From: Alteromonadaceae bacterium Bs31
GTDB taxonomy: Bacteria; Pseudomonadota; Gammaproteobacteria; Pseudomonadales; Cellvibrionaceae
Assembly: GCA_900177435.1 (NCBI GenBank)
Contig: FXAI01000005.1
Coordinates: 47,897-111,896 of the forward strand
Length of the DNA: 64,000 nucleotides
Direction: 5' to 3'
This document shows positions 10,803 to 19,765 of the stretch, piece after piece (positions within the stretch are counted from its first letter, which is position 1; each line of letters opens with the position of its first letter). The translations under genes and the position numbers were made by a program. The notes below the pieces were generated by a model. That model had not been told where the DNA came from. It saw only the letters and a list, made by a program, of their open reading frames with translations, and made no database searches.

Positions 10803-12980
10803 TCAGACAGTGAAGGCAAGGTGGGGGATGGTATTTGTACTCGAGCTCGCCGGGCGGGCGCAGCAGAGTAAAGCGTCCCCTTGTTTTACGGGATAGGCAG
10901 GAGGGGAAAGATAGCTCACCTCGCCATTTTCTAGCTTTACACTACAAGCCCCGCAAGTACCGTTTCTGCAGCTGTATTCCGGTGTAAAGCCATGGGACTC
11001 TGCGAATTCTAGCAAAGACTCGTCTTTCTTTTGCCAAAGCTGTTCCACAACTTGCTTGTTTTTTTTGTTATGAATGGATACGACTGCCTCAGATGCGACC
11101 TCCTTAAGGGCTGCCCGTGCATCGCCGGAAGCTAAACTTTCCGTATGGCTTTTTCGTTTTAAGGCGGAGGGGCCAAAAGATTCTGCGTTAATTTTTGCGT
11201 CCTTAACTCCTAGAGATAAAAGGCTATCGTAGGTGCTCTGCATAAACCCGTCTGGCCCGCATAAATAAAAATCATAGTCGTCTATGGGCAATACGCTTTG
11301 GATAATCTGTTTATTAAGCCTGCCTTCGAATTGGTAGTCGCTACTTTGCTTGTGGAGACCTTTTATTAAGCCAGGTTCCGGGCGGCTTAATATCCAATAT
11401 ATGCTAATAAAGCCATTGGCGTTGGCCTCTATATTTTTCAGCTCTTCTGTAAAGCTACGTTCGCTAGCTGATCGGGCGCAGGCGAAAACGGTAATGGGGC
11501 GCATTGAGCGAGTTCTGATATTTTCCAGCAGGGCGTGTTTTAGCATTGATATAATCGGTGTGATGCCTATGCCAGCAGCTAACATTACCGCAGGTCGCGT
11601 AGAGTTTGTATTAAAAACAAATTTACCATTCGGAGGTTTAATAAGAACCCTATCGCCCATCTGTAGGGCGTCGTGTAAAAAGTTGGACACCAGGCCTGGC
11701 GCAGAGTTTGGTGCAAGGGGGCTGGCTTGTTCCCGCTTTACACTTAGCCTGTAATGCCTTTGGCCGGGGGCGCTGGAGATTGTGTATGGTCTTATAACCG
11801 GCTGGCCATTAATCATTACTTGAAGGTTAAGGAATTGCCCTGCTTCAAATCGTGGCAGTATGCCGTTTTCTGGCTCCAGATAGAATGAGGTAATGGTATT
11901 GCTTTCTGGTTTCTTTTTGGTCACTCTAAAACCCCGCCATTGATCCCGAGTTTCTTCCGCGTTTTGCAGTGCGCGTGCTTGGGCCCAGGTTCCGGTTAGA
12001 TACGTATTGGGTGAGTAAGACTGCATCTGTATCTTGAAGGGAAAGCCTTTTTCTAAGAGAAAGCCGTGATCCACTGTAAACGACCAAAAACGTTCGGCGC
12101 CATCAAAATATTTTTGTAAGGGGTGATTCCAGATAATTTCAACAGAGCCTGTAAGGGTGAGCAGGTCTCCGCTTTTATCGTCTATAAAAAGTAAACCCGC
12201 CCTGGGGTGTACAGTAAAATTTCCCAAGGTATTGTAGTGATTGTTACCCAAATAGTCGGGAATGATTAATGTATTGTCGTTGACTATTTCAATGAAGCCC
12301 GGCTGGCCTCCTCGATGAGATACATCAGCCCCATAATGGGCGGGAAGGGCTTTGCCAGCTGATCGCTGTTCTGCTTGCGTACTACTCGCCACGTAAAAAG
12401 TATCGCTGCCAGCGATAAGGGCTTTTGTTTTATTGTCCAGCCTTTTTATGGCTATTGGTTTTGCCGTTTGTTGGCTTGATTTCGAACTATGAGATTCAAA
12501 GGTTCTTGCTTGTATATATTGGGGGCAGTTGCCAAAGGTTTGTTCTATTGTGAGGTCTAAGCCTGTGTGGTTTGCCTGCTGGACTATCGCCGAAAAACGG
12601 TTCCGGCGTCTGTTTTCAGGTTCTATGCCCAGGCCACCTATTTTGGTTCCTGGTTTTATGGCGGATAGTAGAGGGTCGCCAGGTGGTGGTGTGCCATTAA
12701 TTCTCAGGTGTGTATTATCTTTAGAGCTAATAAAGCCAGGAGCACCGGAAATGATCGATGCCCACGGCCAGCCTTCATCGTCGCAATGCCCCAATAGAAT
12801 AAACGGTAGCTTGTTGTAAAATTCCCTATGTTGTTCGGGTAGGTGATCTCGAATAACTTTTCGCCCAAAAGCCTCCATTGCTTGCTTTACGCCAAGGCGC
12901 TCTTGAATGGCTTGTTCCCCTTGATGAAAAGGCGAGCGGTCAGTTTTTTTTTGCTTGGGTTCGTTGCTTGCTTTTCTCAT
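10803..12980 (-). CDS. FMN-binding PNPOx-like / ferredoxin-NAD(P) reductase / 2Fe-2S fusion flavoprotein
   Basis: 725 residues in three parts. Residues about 40-330 are a pyridoxamine-phosphate-oxidase-like split barrel (LLGHCDDEGWPWASIISG, HPRAGLLFIDDKSGDLLTLTG). Residues about 345-600 are an FAD/NAD reductase with RPYTISSAPG for FAD and MLAAGIGITPIISML for NAD(P). The end is a plant-type [2Fe-2S] domain: CRNGTCGACSVKLENGEV and a final Cys in LLCCARP. Electrons likely pass NAD(P)H-FAD-2Fe2S, with the front FMN domain as partner. Related proteins sit beside GST and DoxX genes in stress operons; the substrate is not known to me. Confidence 0.88.
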   Translation of the reverse strand: MRKASNEPKQKKTDRSPFHQGEQAIQERLGVKQAMEAFGRKVIRDHLPEQHREFYNKLPFILLGHCDDEGWPWASIISGAPGFISSKDNTHLRINGTPPPGDPLLSAIKPGTKIGGLGIEPENRRRNRFSAIVQQANHTGLDLTIEQTFGNCPQYIQARTFESHSSKSSQQTAKPIAIKRLDNKTKALIAGSDTFYVASSTQAEQRSAGKALPAHYGADVSHRGGQPGFIEIVNDNTLIIPDYLGNNHYNTLGNFTVHPRAGLLFIDDKSGDLLTLTGSVEIIWNHPLQKYFDGAERFWSFTVDHGFLLEKGFPFKIQMQSYSPNTYLTGTWAQARALQNAEETRDQWRGFRVTKKKPESNTITSFYLEPENGILPRFEAGQFLNLQVMINGQPVIRPYTISSAPGQRHYRLSVKREQASPLAPNSAPGLVSNFLHDALQMGDRVLIKPPNGKFVFNTNSTRPAVMLAAGIGITPIISMLKHALLENIRTRSMRPITVFACARSASERSFTEELKNIEANANGFISIYWILSRPEPGLIKGLHKQSSDYQFEGRLNKQIIQSVLPIDDYDFYLCGPDGFMQSTYDSLLSLGVKDAKINAESFGPSALKRKSHTESLASGDARAALKEVASEAVVSIHNKKNKQVVEQLWQKKDESLLEFAESHGFTPEYSCRNGTCGACSVKLENGEVSYLSPPAYPVKQGDALLCCARPASSSTNTIPHLAFTV

Positions 12981-13069
12981 GGCTTTGCCAGTTGTTCTAT
13001 GATTATTTCTAACAATTTTGATGACTGCCGCTTGCTTGAGCGGCAGTCACTCAGGTGGTTTTATGGTGC

Positions 13070-13693
13070 CTAGGCAGCGAGGCCTACTGGTGATTTAGTC
13101 ATGGGTACAAAGCCTTTGAGAGCCTCTACCCGGCTAAGCCAGGCCCGCACTTCCGGATAGGCCTCCAGAGAAACCTTGCCCTCCGGTGCTCGAGCGATGT
13201 AAGCGTAGTTGGCCAAGTCTGCAATGCTTGGGTGATCGGTAGCCAGCCAATTTCGCTCTGATAAGTGACGTTCAAAATGCGCCAGTATGTTGTGGGATTT
13301 TTCAATGGTGGAGGCAGCATCATAGTTGGCCCCAAAGAGCGTGATTAGCCGGGCAGTGGCAGGCCCCGTAGCAATGGCGCTTGCAGCAATACTTAAAAAC
13401 TGTTGTACCGCTGCAGCGTCTTTAGGGTTATTGGGTAACCATTCACGCTTATGGTCGTATTTACTGGCCAGATAAACCAGGATTGCGTTTGAATCTGAAA
13501 TATAGAGCCCCTGATCCTCGAGCACGGGTACCTGTCCAAACGGGTTTTTGGCTAGAAATTCCGGCTGTTTTTGTTCGCCTTTCATAAGGTCTATGTCGAT
13601 GGTGTTTGCATTAACACCCAATATTGAAAGAAGAAGCTCCACTCGATGAGCGTGACCAGATAAAGGATGACGGTAAAAATTTATAGTAGACAT
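13070..13693 (-). CDS. Glutathione S-transferase
   Basis: 207 residues with a thioredoxin-fold N-terminal domain (FYRHPLSGHAHRVELLLSILG, then NPFGQVPVLEDQGLYISDSNAILVYLA with the cis-Pro and the SNAI glutathione-binding motif) and an all-helical C-terminal domain with SIADLANYAYI. Start ATG at 13693 follows GGAG. It conjugates or reduces electrophiles and peroxides with glutathione. It lies between the broken glutaredoxin and the flavoprotein gene in one operon. Confidence 0.93.
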   Translation of the reverse strand: MSTINFYRHPLSGHAHRVELLLSILGVNANTIDIDLMKGEQKQPEFLAKNPFGQVPVLEDQGLYISDSNAILVYLASKYDHKREWLPNNPKDAAAVQQFLSIAASAIATGPATARLITLFGANYDAASTIEKSHNILAHFERHLSERNWLATDHPSIADLANYAYIARAPEGKVSLEAYPEVRAWLSRVEALKGFVPMTKSPVGLAA

Positions 13694-13814
13694 AATAACT
13701 CCAATTGTTAGTTTGCCGATGTTAAGGCTTAAGGCTTAAGGTTTAGGGTGTATGGGTTCGTGCTTTGGTGTAATGACTAAAGTTTAAAAATAATGGTATT
13801 AATTAGGGCAAAAA

Positions 13815-14347
13815 TTACTGTTTACCGGAAAGGTCCGTTTTTACAAGTTCTTGAAAGCCGCCAATCCATTTGTTATCTATTACTAGCTGGGGAAAGGTTC
13901 GGCTAGGGGCAGAGCTAGGGAACCTCTGATTAAGTCCAAAATGTCTCTGCGTGACCTGGAGCGCACAGGTGCAAGGCAAATTTTGTGGTTAATGGCCCGG
14001 AGCGCCGGCCGCTTAGTCCTTAACAAAAAATTTAAGTGGATGGCCACCCCCTTGCAGATGTGTGCTCCAGGGCACGCCCTTCGGGGCTTCACAGGTTTTC
14101 CCTGCTCTGCGTTGAACTTTTTTGACTTAACCCGTTAGGCCTGCAAAAGTTCGTCTTGATCAGAAAAAACCTGTGAAGCCAGAGGCATCTTGGACTTAAT
14201 CAGAGGTTCCCTAAGCATTTGTTTGAGTTTCTGTTCGTTTTGCGCTGTGTTGTATTCTGTAAACACAATGTCTCTGCTCAGTAAGAAGCTTTTTGCAGCG
14301 CTGCAATAAGAGCAGCCAGGGCGAGTGTATAGTTCTACGGTTTTCAT
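13815..14347 (-). pseudogene. Glutaredoxin gene interrupted by a MITE
   Basis: The 5' part (14347 down to 14214) codes for MKTVELYTRPGCSYCSAAKS with the CxxC redox site. The 3' part (13917 down to 13815) codes for SRTFPQLVIDNKWIGGFQEL with the cis-Pro and Gly-Gly glutathione-binding motifs. Removing the 294-bp insert plus one TA copy restores an exact 78-codon frame plus stop (caa atg ctt agc tct gcc cct agc cga acc), a normal short glutaredoxin. As it stands, the frame runs into the insert and stops at 14135 after 70 residues, without the cis-Pro region, so the protein is probably not functional. ATG 14347 follows AGGA. Genes on both sides are intact. Confidence 0.92.
13918..14211. mobile_element. 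MITE-like non-autonomous element (294 bp)
   Basis: 32-bp terminal inverted repeats with 30 matches, starting GGGAACCTCTGATTAAGTCC (13918-13949 and 14180-14211). A TA lies at each end (13916-13917, 14212-14213), consistent with a TA target duplication; a CTAR-type 4-bp target is possible too. An internal inverted repeat (14085-14099 / 14166-14180) adds secondary structure. No transposase is encoded, so it would need one in trans. The only open frames in it are short. Confidence 0.9.
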
Positions 14348-14393
14348 ATTAGTTTTCCTGCTACTTGATGATTTGTTTAAAGGCATTGCCCAT

Positions 14394-14846
14394 TTAATTT
14401 CTTAGTTGGCGATCGCTTTCGTTAATTGCCTTATCATTGATGCTTGCGATACGCCGTTGCATTAGCCCGGTAGTCGCGAACTCCCAGAGTTCATTACCGT
14501 ATGATCGAAACCAGTTGAGGCTTTTGTCGTGCCACTCGTAAAAAAATGTCACTGCAATTCTATTATCGGTAAAGGACCAGAGTTCTTTTTTTAGTCGGTA
14601 GCCTAGCTCGGTCTGCCACTTTTCAATTAAAAACTGTTTAATTTCTTCTCTGCCCGCAAGCATTGTGGAACGGTTACGCCACTGTGTATCGACTGTATAG
14701 GCAAGGGCTACTTTGTCTGGGTCACGTGTGTTCCAGGCGTCCTCTGCTGCCTGCACTTTTGCCAGTGCAGTCTCCTTGGTAAAAGGTGGAAGAGGTGGGC
14801 GAGCCGTTTCGATCTGTCGGGGTTCAATAGTTGTTAATGAATTCAT
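14394..14846 (-). CDS. DUF1348 / SnoaL-like (NTF2-fold) protein
   Basis: 150 residues with the DUF1348 pattern: [40 protein letters not shown] and [26 protein letters not shown]. The NTF2-like fold forms a pocket for small molecules, but the family has no firm function. Start ATG at 14846 overlaps the stop of the DoxX gene by four bases, so the two are coupled. DUF1348 genes are often found in redox and detoxification operons, as here. Confidence 0.85.
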   Translation of the reverse strand: MNSLTTIEPRQIETARPPLPPFTKETALAKVQAAEDAWNTRDPDKVALAYTVDTQWRNRSTMLAGREEIKQFLIEKWQTELGYRLKKELWSFTDNRIAVTFFYEWHDKSLNWFRSYGNELWEFATTGLMQRRIASINDKAINESDRQLRN

Positions 14847-15328
14847 ACTATTGCTCCATTAAAGTCATATTCCCTTTCCTGGTTTTCCCGGCGGCACACA
14901 TGGCCGGTGGTTCCTGTAAATTGGTTTCCTACTGAGACCAGGTACATCATTATCAGCGCCAGTACCGCCTGGAACTCCATGCCCCCCAGTGGGTGAGATT
15001 CCGTAGGAACAAAGTTCCAGCGCCCCCAGTGAACTAAAACAATGGCGCCAATCATTACAGGAATGTTTAAAGCTGCCCCCAGTCTGGTGGCAATATCAAA
15101 GAGCACTGAACGACCCAGCCCCCCTAGCACGATCAAAACGCTGCCACTTACCTGCGCCAGCGCCACAAAAAAGGTCTGTGTAAGCGAGAGCGATAGCATC
15201 TCCGCAAAGCCGCCTAAATTCATAAACTTTAAGGAACCGTGGTAGAGGAAGACGCTTACCAATGCGATACGTAGAAGCCAATGAGCGTGTCTAGCCAGCG
15301 GGCTGTAGGTTGAAGAGAGCGTGTTCAT
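14843..15328 (-). CDS. DoxX-family membrane protein
   Basis: 161 residues with four hydrophobic segments and the DoxX N-terminal pattern [24 protein letters not shown]. Members are small inner-membrane proteins tied to quinone or thiol redox and oxidative stress. First gene of the minus-strand operon; a -24/-12 promoter lies about 50 bases before its start, so transcription should depend on sigma-54 and the activator encoded divergently at 15552. Confidence 0.85.
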   Translation of the reverse strand: MNTLSSTYSPLARHAHWLLRIALVSVFLYHGSLKFMNLGGFAEMLSLSLTQTFFVALAQVSGSVLIVLGGLGRSVLFDIATRLGAALNIPVMIGAIVLVHWGRWNFVPTESHPLGGMEFQAVLALIMMYLVSVGNQFTGTTGHVCRRENQEREYDFNGAIV

Positions 15329-15376
15329 AAAAATCTCCTTAGCGATGTTTGTGTGTTATTCAGTTTCTCTCCTAAT

Positions 15377-15392
15377 TGCATTTGCTATGCCA
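15377..15392 (-). promoter_or_regulatory. Sigma-54 (-24/-12) promoter of the DoxX operon
   Basis: On the minus strand the sequence reads TGGCATAGCAAATGCA: the invariant GG and GC are separated by exactly ten bases, and five of six -24 bases fit TGGCAC. The start point would be near 15366, giving a leader of about 38 bases. It lies next to a gene for a sigma-54 activator. Confidence 0.7.
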
Positions 15393-15456
15393 TAAAAAAA
15401 TATCAATTAAAACAGATACATAGGTGCTAATTGTGTTTCTCAAAAATTTGTAAATC

Positions 15457-15490
15457 ACAATATATTGTTAATAAATCCCAATATATTGGG
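15457..15490. promoter_or_regulatory. Paired palindromic activator sites
   Basis: Two perfect palindromes share the core CAATATATTG: ACAATATATTGT (15457-15468) and CCCAATATATTGGG (15477-15490). Their centres are 21 bp apart, two helical turns, and about 97 and 118 bp upstream of the predicted start of the DoxX operon, the usual enhancer distance for sigma-54 activators. Confidence 0.7.
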
Positions 15491-15551
15491 AATATTTCAT
15501 GGTTTGATGCTAAGGTGGATGAGTACAAAAGAGCGCATCTAGGAGGCGCAA

Positions 15552-17072
15552 ATGACTGGTGGTGGGGAAGATATAGAGGGCTTGCGTGCGCTTAAGCGCC
15601 GCTATGAGCTTATTCTTTCTGCGGCAGGTGAGGGTATATACGGCTTGAATTGTGATGGCCTTACCACCTTTGCTAATGCCGCTGCAGAAAGAATACTCGG
15701 TTGGCCTGAGGCTGCGTTGATTGGTAAGCCGCTTCACGACGTGCACCATCACTCTCACCGGGACGGCACTCACTACCCTCGGGAAGAATGCCCAATCTAC
15801 GCCGCCTTAAAAGATGGTGAGGTGCATCAGGTGGACGATGAGGTGTTTTGGCATGCCAATGGCAGCTGTATTCCCGTTGAATATACCAGTACGCCAATTT
15901 GGGAAGCTGGCAGCCTAAAAGGTGCCGTGGTGGTATTCAGAGATATCTCTGAACGAATACGCGCTGAGCGCGAAAGGGCTCAGGCTTATGAGGAGGTTCA
16001 GCGTTTAAAAGAGCTGTTGGAGCTGGAGCGTGATTATCTGCGTGATGAAATTAATACACAGGCTAGCTTCGGCGAAATCATTGGTGAGAGCCAAGCCCTC
16101 AAGCGCACCATGGCGCAAATTAATGCAGTAGCCAAAACTTCCGCAAGCGTATTGGTTTTGGGGGAGTCTGGTGTTGGTAAAGAAATGATTGCCAGGGCCA
16201 TTCACTGTGGCAGTGAGCGAAGCGAGAAGTCTCTGGTTAAAGTAAATTGCGCGTCCATTCCCGGGGATCTTTTTGAGAGTGAATTCTTTGGCCACGTAAA
16301 AGGGTCATTTACCGGTGCACATCGTGATCGGGTTGGCCGCCTGGAGCTCGCGAATGGCGGCACCCTGTTTTTGGATGAGGTAGGGGAAATCCCTTTAGAT
16401 CTTCAAGGCAAGCTCTTGCGTGCACTCCAGGAAGGGGAGTTTGAGAGAGTTGGCGACGAAAAAACCCTCCGTGTGGACGTGCGTATTGTTGCCGCCACCA
16501 ATAAAGATTTGTTGGCAGAGTCCAAAGCTGGCAGGTTTAGGGAGGACCTTTACTACCGGCTCAGTGTCTTCCCAATTAATGTTCCAGCCTTACGTGAGCG
16601 TGTAGCGGATATTGCCCCTTTGGCTCAGCATTTTATTAGTAAGGTGTGTACTGAATTGGGCCGCCCTGTATTACGTTTGACTAAGGCACACCACGCACAG
16701 CTTTCTCAGCACGCCTGGCCCGGTAATATTCGCGAGTTAAAAAACGTAATAGAACGAGCGGTAATTTTGAGTGACGCGAATAAACTACGTTTGGATTTGG
16801 CTCTGCCAGCGATATCGAAAGCAAATACTTTAAAGCCGCAAGACGCGCCAGCGTTCGACAATGGTTTTTCCGGTTTAGACGCCTCTGCCGAACAGCGTAC
16901 AATAATGACGGATCGAGAATATAAAAATCTGGAGAAGATTAATATCTTGCGAGTTTTAAAAATATCGAAGGGCAAGATATCCGGTGATGGTGGGGCAGCA
17001 GAGTTACTGGGGCTAAAACCCTCAACATTAAGCTACCGTATAGCTATGTTGGGTATCGATTATAAAAAATAA
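15552..17072 (+). CDS. Sigma-54-dependent activator (PAS-AAA+-HTH)
   Basis: 506 residues. A PAS domain spans about 16-135 and contains the segment HHHSHRDGTHYPREECP, rich in possible metal or redox ligands (Cys80). A coiled coil (135-168) leads to the AAA+ domain (175-405) with Walker A GESGVGKE (204-211), the sigma-54 contact loop GSFTGA (251-256, a variant of GAFTGA) and GGTLFLDEVGEI. The C-terminus (465-503) is a Fis-type helix-turn-helix (GGAAELLGLKPSTLSYRIAMLGI region). AGGAGG at 15541-15546 sets the start. It is transcribed away from the DoxX operon, which it very likely activates. Confidence 0.93.
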   Translation: MTGGGEDIEGLRALKRRYELILSAAGEGIYGLNCDGLTTFANAAAERILGWPEAALIGKPLHDVHHHSHRDGTHYPREECPIYAALKDGEVHQVDDEVFWHANGSCIPVEYTSTPIWEAGSLKGAVVVFRDISERIRAERERAQAYEEVQRLKELLELERDYLRDEINTQASFGEIIGESQALKRTMAQINAVAKTSASVLVLGESGVGKEMIARAIHCGSERSEKSLVKVNCASIPGDLFESEFFGHVKGSFTGAHRDRVGRLELANGGTLFLDEVGEIPLDLQGKLLRALQEGEFERVGDEKTLRVDVRIVAATNKDLLAESKAGRFREDLYYRLSVFPINVPALRERVADIAPLAQHFISKVCTELGRPVLRLTKAHHAQLSQHAWPGNIRELKNVIERAVILSDANKLRLDLALPAISKANTLKPQDAPAFDNGFSGLDASAEQRTIMTDREYKNLEKINILRVLKISKGKISGDGGAAELLGLKPSTLSYRIAMLGIDYKK

Positions 17073-17133
17073 GCAGGGTTATGGGATGTTGTTCGGTGTG
17101 CGAACTTGAGGCGAATAGCCAAAGCCTGCCAGT

Positions 17134-17166
17134 GCGCTGGAGCTCGGGCCGGGGAGCTCGCAGCGC
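17134..17166. terminator. Strong hairpin between convergent genes
   Basis: GCGCTG..GAGCTC ... GAGCTC..CAGCGC folds into a long GC-rich stem between the stops of two convergent genes. No clean U-run follows on either strand, so a terminator role is only likely. Confidence 0.4.
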
Positions 17167-17233
17167 AGTTAGTACGTAAAAAAGCTATCCTGTTATTTAG
17201 TGTTGCCGGCGTAAATAGTTTGGCATAACCCTG

Positions 17234-19087
17234 CTATTGCCACTTGGATTCCATTTCTTTGTAATAGTCCTGTAAAACATAAAACGCTTTTTTCTTTTTG
17301 CCTTCACTTGATATCAGTCCTTTGCGGTTCCAGCCATCTTGTATGTTTGGCAGGTTTCTGCGCGGTGAGCGAAAATCTACCAGTATCCACGGAGACATAC
17401 CGCGCAATTGTGGGATTTTCCGTAACATGGCGATGCTTTCCTGGTAGAGATATTCCTGGTGCTCTTCTGTCCACATGGTCATGCGGTCGCCATGGTAACC
17501 TTGCAAGGCACCGCCACCGAATTCAGAAATAAATACAGGCTTGTTTTGCTTGATATCCCATTCGAGCGTGGCATTTTTAGTGGGTAGGCCGTCATACCAG
17601 CCCACGTATTCGTTGAAGCTGAGAATATCAACCTGATCAGCGAAGCGGTCATCGACGGTGAGAATATTGTCTGTGCCGGCGACATAATGTTTTTCCAGTG
17701 CGGCACTGATTAGCCGTGTGTCATCAAGCTCGCGTGCGGTTTTGGCAATGCGGGTTAAAAACTTCAAGCGTGCATCACCGCGGGGTGTTTCATTTGCCAT
17801 CGACCAAATAATTACCGAAGCCCGGTTTTTGTCACGGGTAATCATTTCGCGCAGCTGGTTTTCAGCATTTTGGTAAACATCTTCGCGCTCGAATAAAATG
17901 GTCCAATAAACAGGGTTCTCATCCCAAACCATCATGCCCAGTTCATCGGCGGCTCGCAGCATATTTTCGTTGTGAGGGTAGTGAGCTAGGCGAATAAAGT
18001 TACAGCCAAGTTCTTTTGCCCAGCGTATCATCATTAGTGCATCTTCTTTGGAGTAAGCGCGACCACCGCGAAGAGGGTTCTCTTCGTGCAGTGAAATACC
18101 GCGCAGAAAGATCGGTTTGTCATTAAGAAGAATATCCGCGCCTTTAACAGAGATAGTGCGAAAACCGATCTGATCCTGCACGGAGGCGCTTGTGCTGCTG
18201 AGCGTAACTTGATAAAGCGTGGGGGACAGCGGTGACCAGAGGGCAATATCTTTAGCCTTTACTTCGAAAGTGGCAAAGCCGTTCTGGTCTGTTCGCAGTG
18301 TTTTTTTCAGTTTTAGCTTGGGAATGGCCAGTGTAACTTTTTGCTTGCCAGCCGCAGTGCCATCAAGTTGCACGAAGCCTGCGATGACATTATTTTTTCC
18401 CTTTTTCAACTGTACTTTATAGTCTCGAATAAAGGTTGCCGGGGTTTCTACCAAGCTTACGTCTCGTGTAATACCGCCATAATTCCACCAGTCGGTGTTT
18501 AGTGTGGGAACAGCGTCCCGACGGCGCTTGTTATCTACCTTAACAATCAGAAAGTTGTCTTTGGCCTTTAGTAGTTGACTAACTTCAAAGTTAAAGGGGG
18601 TGAATCCGCCTTCGTGGTAACCCAGCTTAGTGCCATTTAGATAAACGTGAGACTCGTAGTTAGTAGCACCAAAGTGCACAAACACCCGGTTATCTTTGTG
18701 TTTTTTACTGTAGTCAAAAGATTTTTTTAGCCACACAGTACCTTCGTAGTAAAAAAACTTGTCTTCCTGATGGTTCCAGTCGCCGGGCACCTTCATTGTG
18801 GGCGAGGTATCGAAGTCGTATTCTGTTCTGTCTGATTTGTTGTTCGGCTTTCGGTTCATAAAGTAGGCGTCAGAACCGGGAGATTCTTTCTGGTCTTTCG
18901 CCTCGTAGCGATAGTCGTAATAGCCGTTTTCGTAGGGGTCGACAATGTAGTTCCAATCGCCATTCAATGAGCTTGTAAGGCGGTTGTCGGTATTTTGAAT
19001 AAGTGGGACATTAGTGGCAGCAGCGGTGCTCAGGGTAACGCTGAGGCAGGATAGTAATAGAATACACAGGGTTAGATGTTTTTTCAT
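17234..19087 (-). CDS. Secreted glycoside hydrolase family 2 enzyme
   Basis: 617 residues from ATG 19087, chosen because it gives a normal signal peptide (MKKHLTLCILLLSCLSVTLS). Order of domains: sugar-binding jelly roll (GDWNHQEDKFFYYEGTVWLKKSF, GATNYESHVYLNG), immunoglobulin-like domain, then TIM barrel from about residue 285. NFIRLAHYPHNENMLRAADELG and the acid/base in IIWSMANETP are present; the nucleophile is in PVFISEFGGG. This is the beta-glucuronidase / beta-galactosidase type; the exact sugar cannot be told. A signal peptide but no CBM or linker suggests a periplasmic or outer-membrane-associated role on oligosaccharides. Confidence 0.92.
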   Translation of the reverse strand: MKKHLTLCILLLSCLSVTLSTAAATNVPLIQNTDNRLTSSLNGDWNYIVDPYENGYYDYRYEAKDQKESPGSDAYFMNRKPNNKSDRTEYDFDTSPTMKVPGDWNHQEDKFFYYEGTVWLKKSFDYSKKHKDNRVFVHFGATNYESHVYLNGTKLGYHEGGFTPFNFEVSQLLKAKDNFLIVKVDNKRRRDAVPTLNTDWWNYGGITRDVSLVETPATFIRDYKVQLKKGKNNVIAGFVQLDGTAAGKQKVTLAIPKLKLKKTLRTDQNGFATFEVKAKDIALWSPLSPTLYQVTLSSTSASVQDQIGFRTISVKGADILLNDKPIFLRGISLHEENPLRGGRAYSKEDALMMIRWAKELGCNFIRLAHYPHNENMLRAADELGMMVWDENPVYWTILFEREDVYQNAENQLREMITRDKNRASVIIWSMANETPRGDARLKFLTRIAKTARELDDTRLISAALEKHYVAGTDNILTVDDRFADQVDILSFNEYVGWYDGLPTKNATLEWDIKQNKPVFISEFGGGALQGYHGDRMTMWTEEHQEYLYQESIAMLRKIPQLRGMSPWILVDFRSPRRNLPNIQDGWNRKGLISSEGKKKKAFYVLQDYYKEMESKWQ

Positions 19088-19108
19088 AGTGAGCCTAAAA
19101 TTTACCAT

Positions 19109-19765
19109 GGATTTATAAAGTGTATTTTTTCTAGTATTGCGGTAGTTGTATTGAGCCTGGCGATAATAAACCTTCGTATTATGATTATTTTTTTTGCGCC
19201 TACTTAGTACGCGGTTTAGCAGTGCAGAACGATTTCTTGTGTGCTTCTGGGTTTTATACTATTAATGCATCGCGTCCATATTCTCAGTGGAAAATGGCTG
19301 GAGACTGAGATGAGTATAGGCAGTATAAACGCCCTTAGTTGCAATTTACAGCTTGAATGAAAAGGGTATATTAATACCGGGTTGGTCAAAAAAAGAACGG
19401 ATTGAGTTGTTGGAAATAGAACGGTTTAACTGAATTTTGCTTTGGAAAAGGCTCTAAAGGTTTCTGTAGCCGTGCATTGTTTACCCGGGGCTTGCTAACT
19501 TGTGGGTATTTTAAGCAGGTTTCTTCCCCTGGTACTGCTTTGCCATTAGGCGCACGGAGCTCAGTACTCGCTTCTGTAGGTTTGTGTTTATGTAACCGGG
19601 ATCCGTCATATTTGCCGCCATTGTTGCACCTTGCTTGCAGATATACGCTCTCCCGCGTTCACCCTTCATTGTTGATGTAAGGGTTTAGTTTTTTTATAAA
19701 CAAAGCCATAGCTCCTTAAACCGAGAGCGGATAATTGTGAGAAAGTGGTGATGTGACAAATAACC
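19109..19765. other. Intergenic region
   Basis: About 650 bases between two minus-strand genes. I see no convincing gene; the only open frame (19477-19680) has no family look. It presumably holds the promoter of the GH2 gene. Confidence 0.5.

Noticed and set aside
13941-14138. 65-codon plus-strand frame inside the MITE
   Set aside because: Lies within a short non-autonomous element and has no transposase motif.
19477-19680. 67-codon plus-strand frame
   Set aside because: Cys/Leu-rich composition without domain or start signal; probably non-coding.
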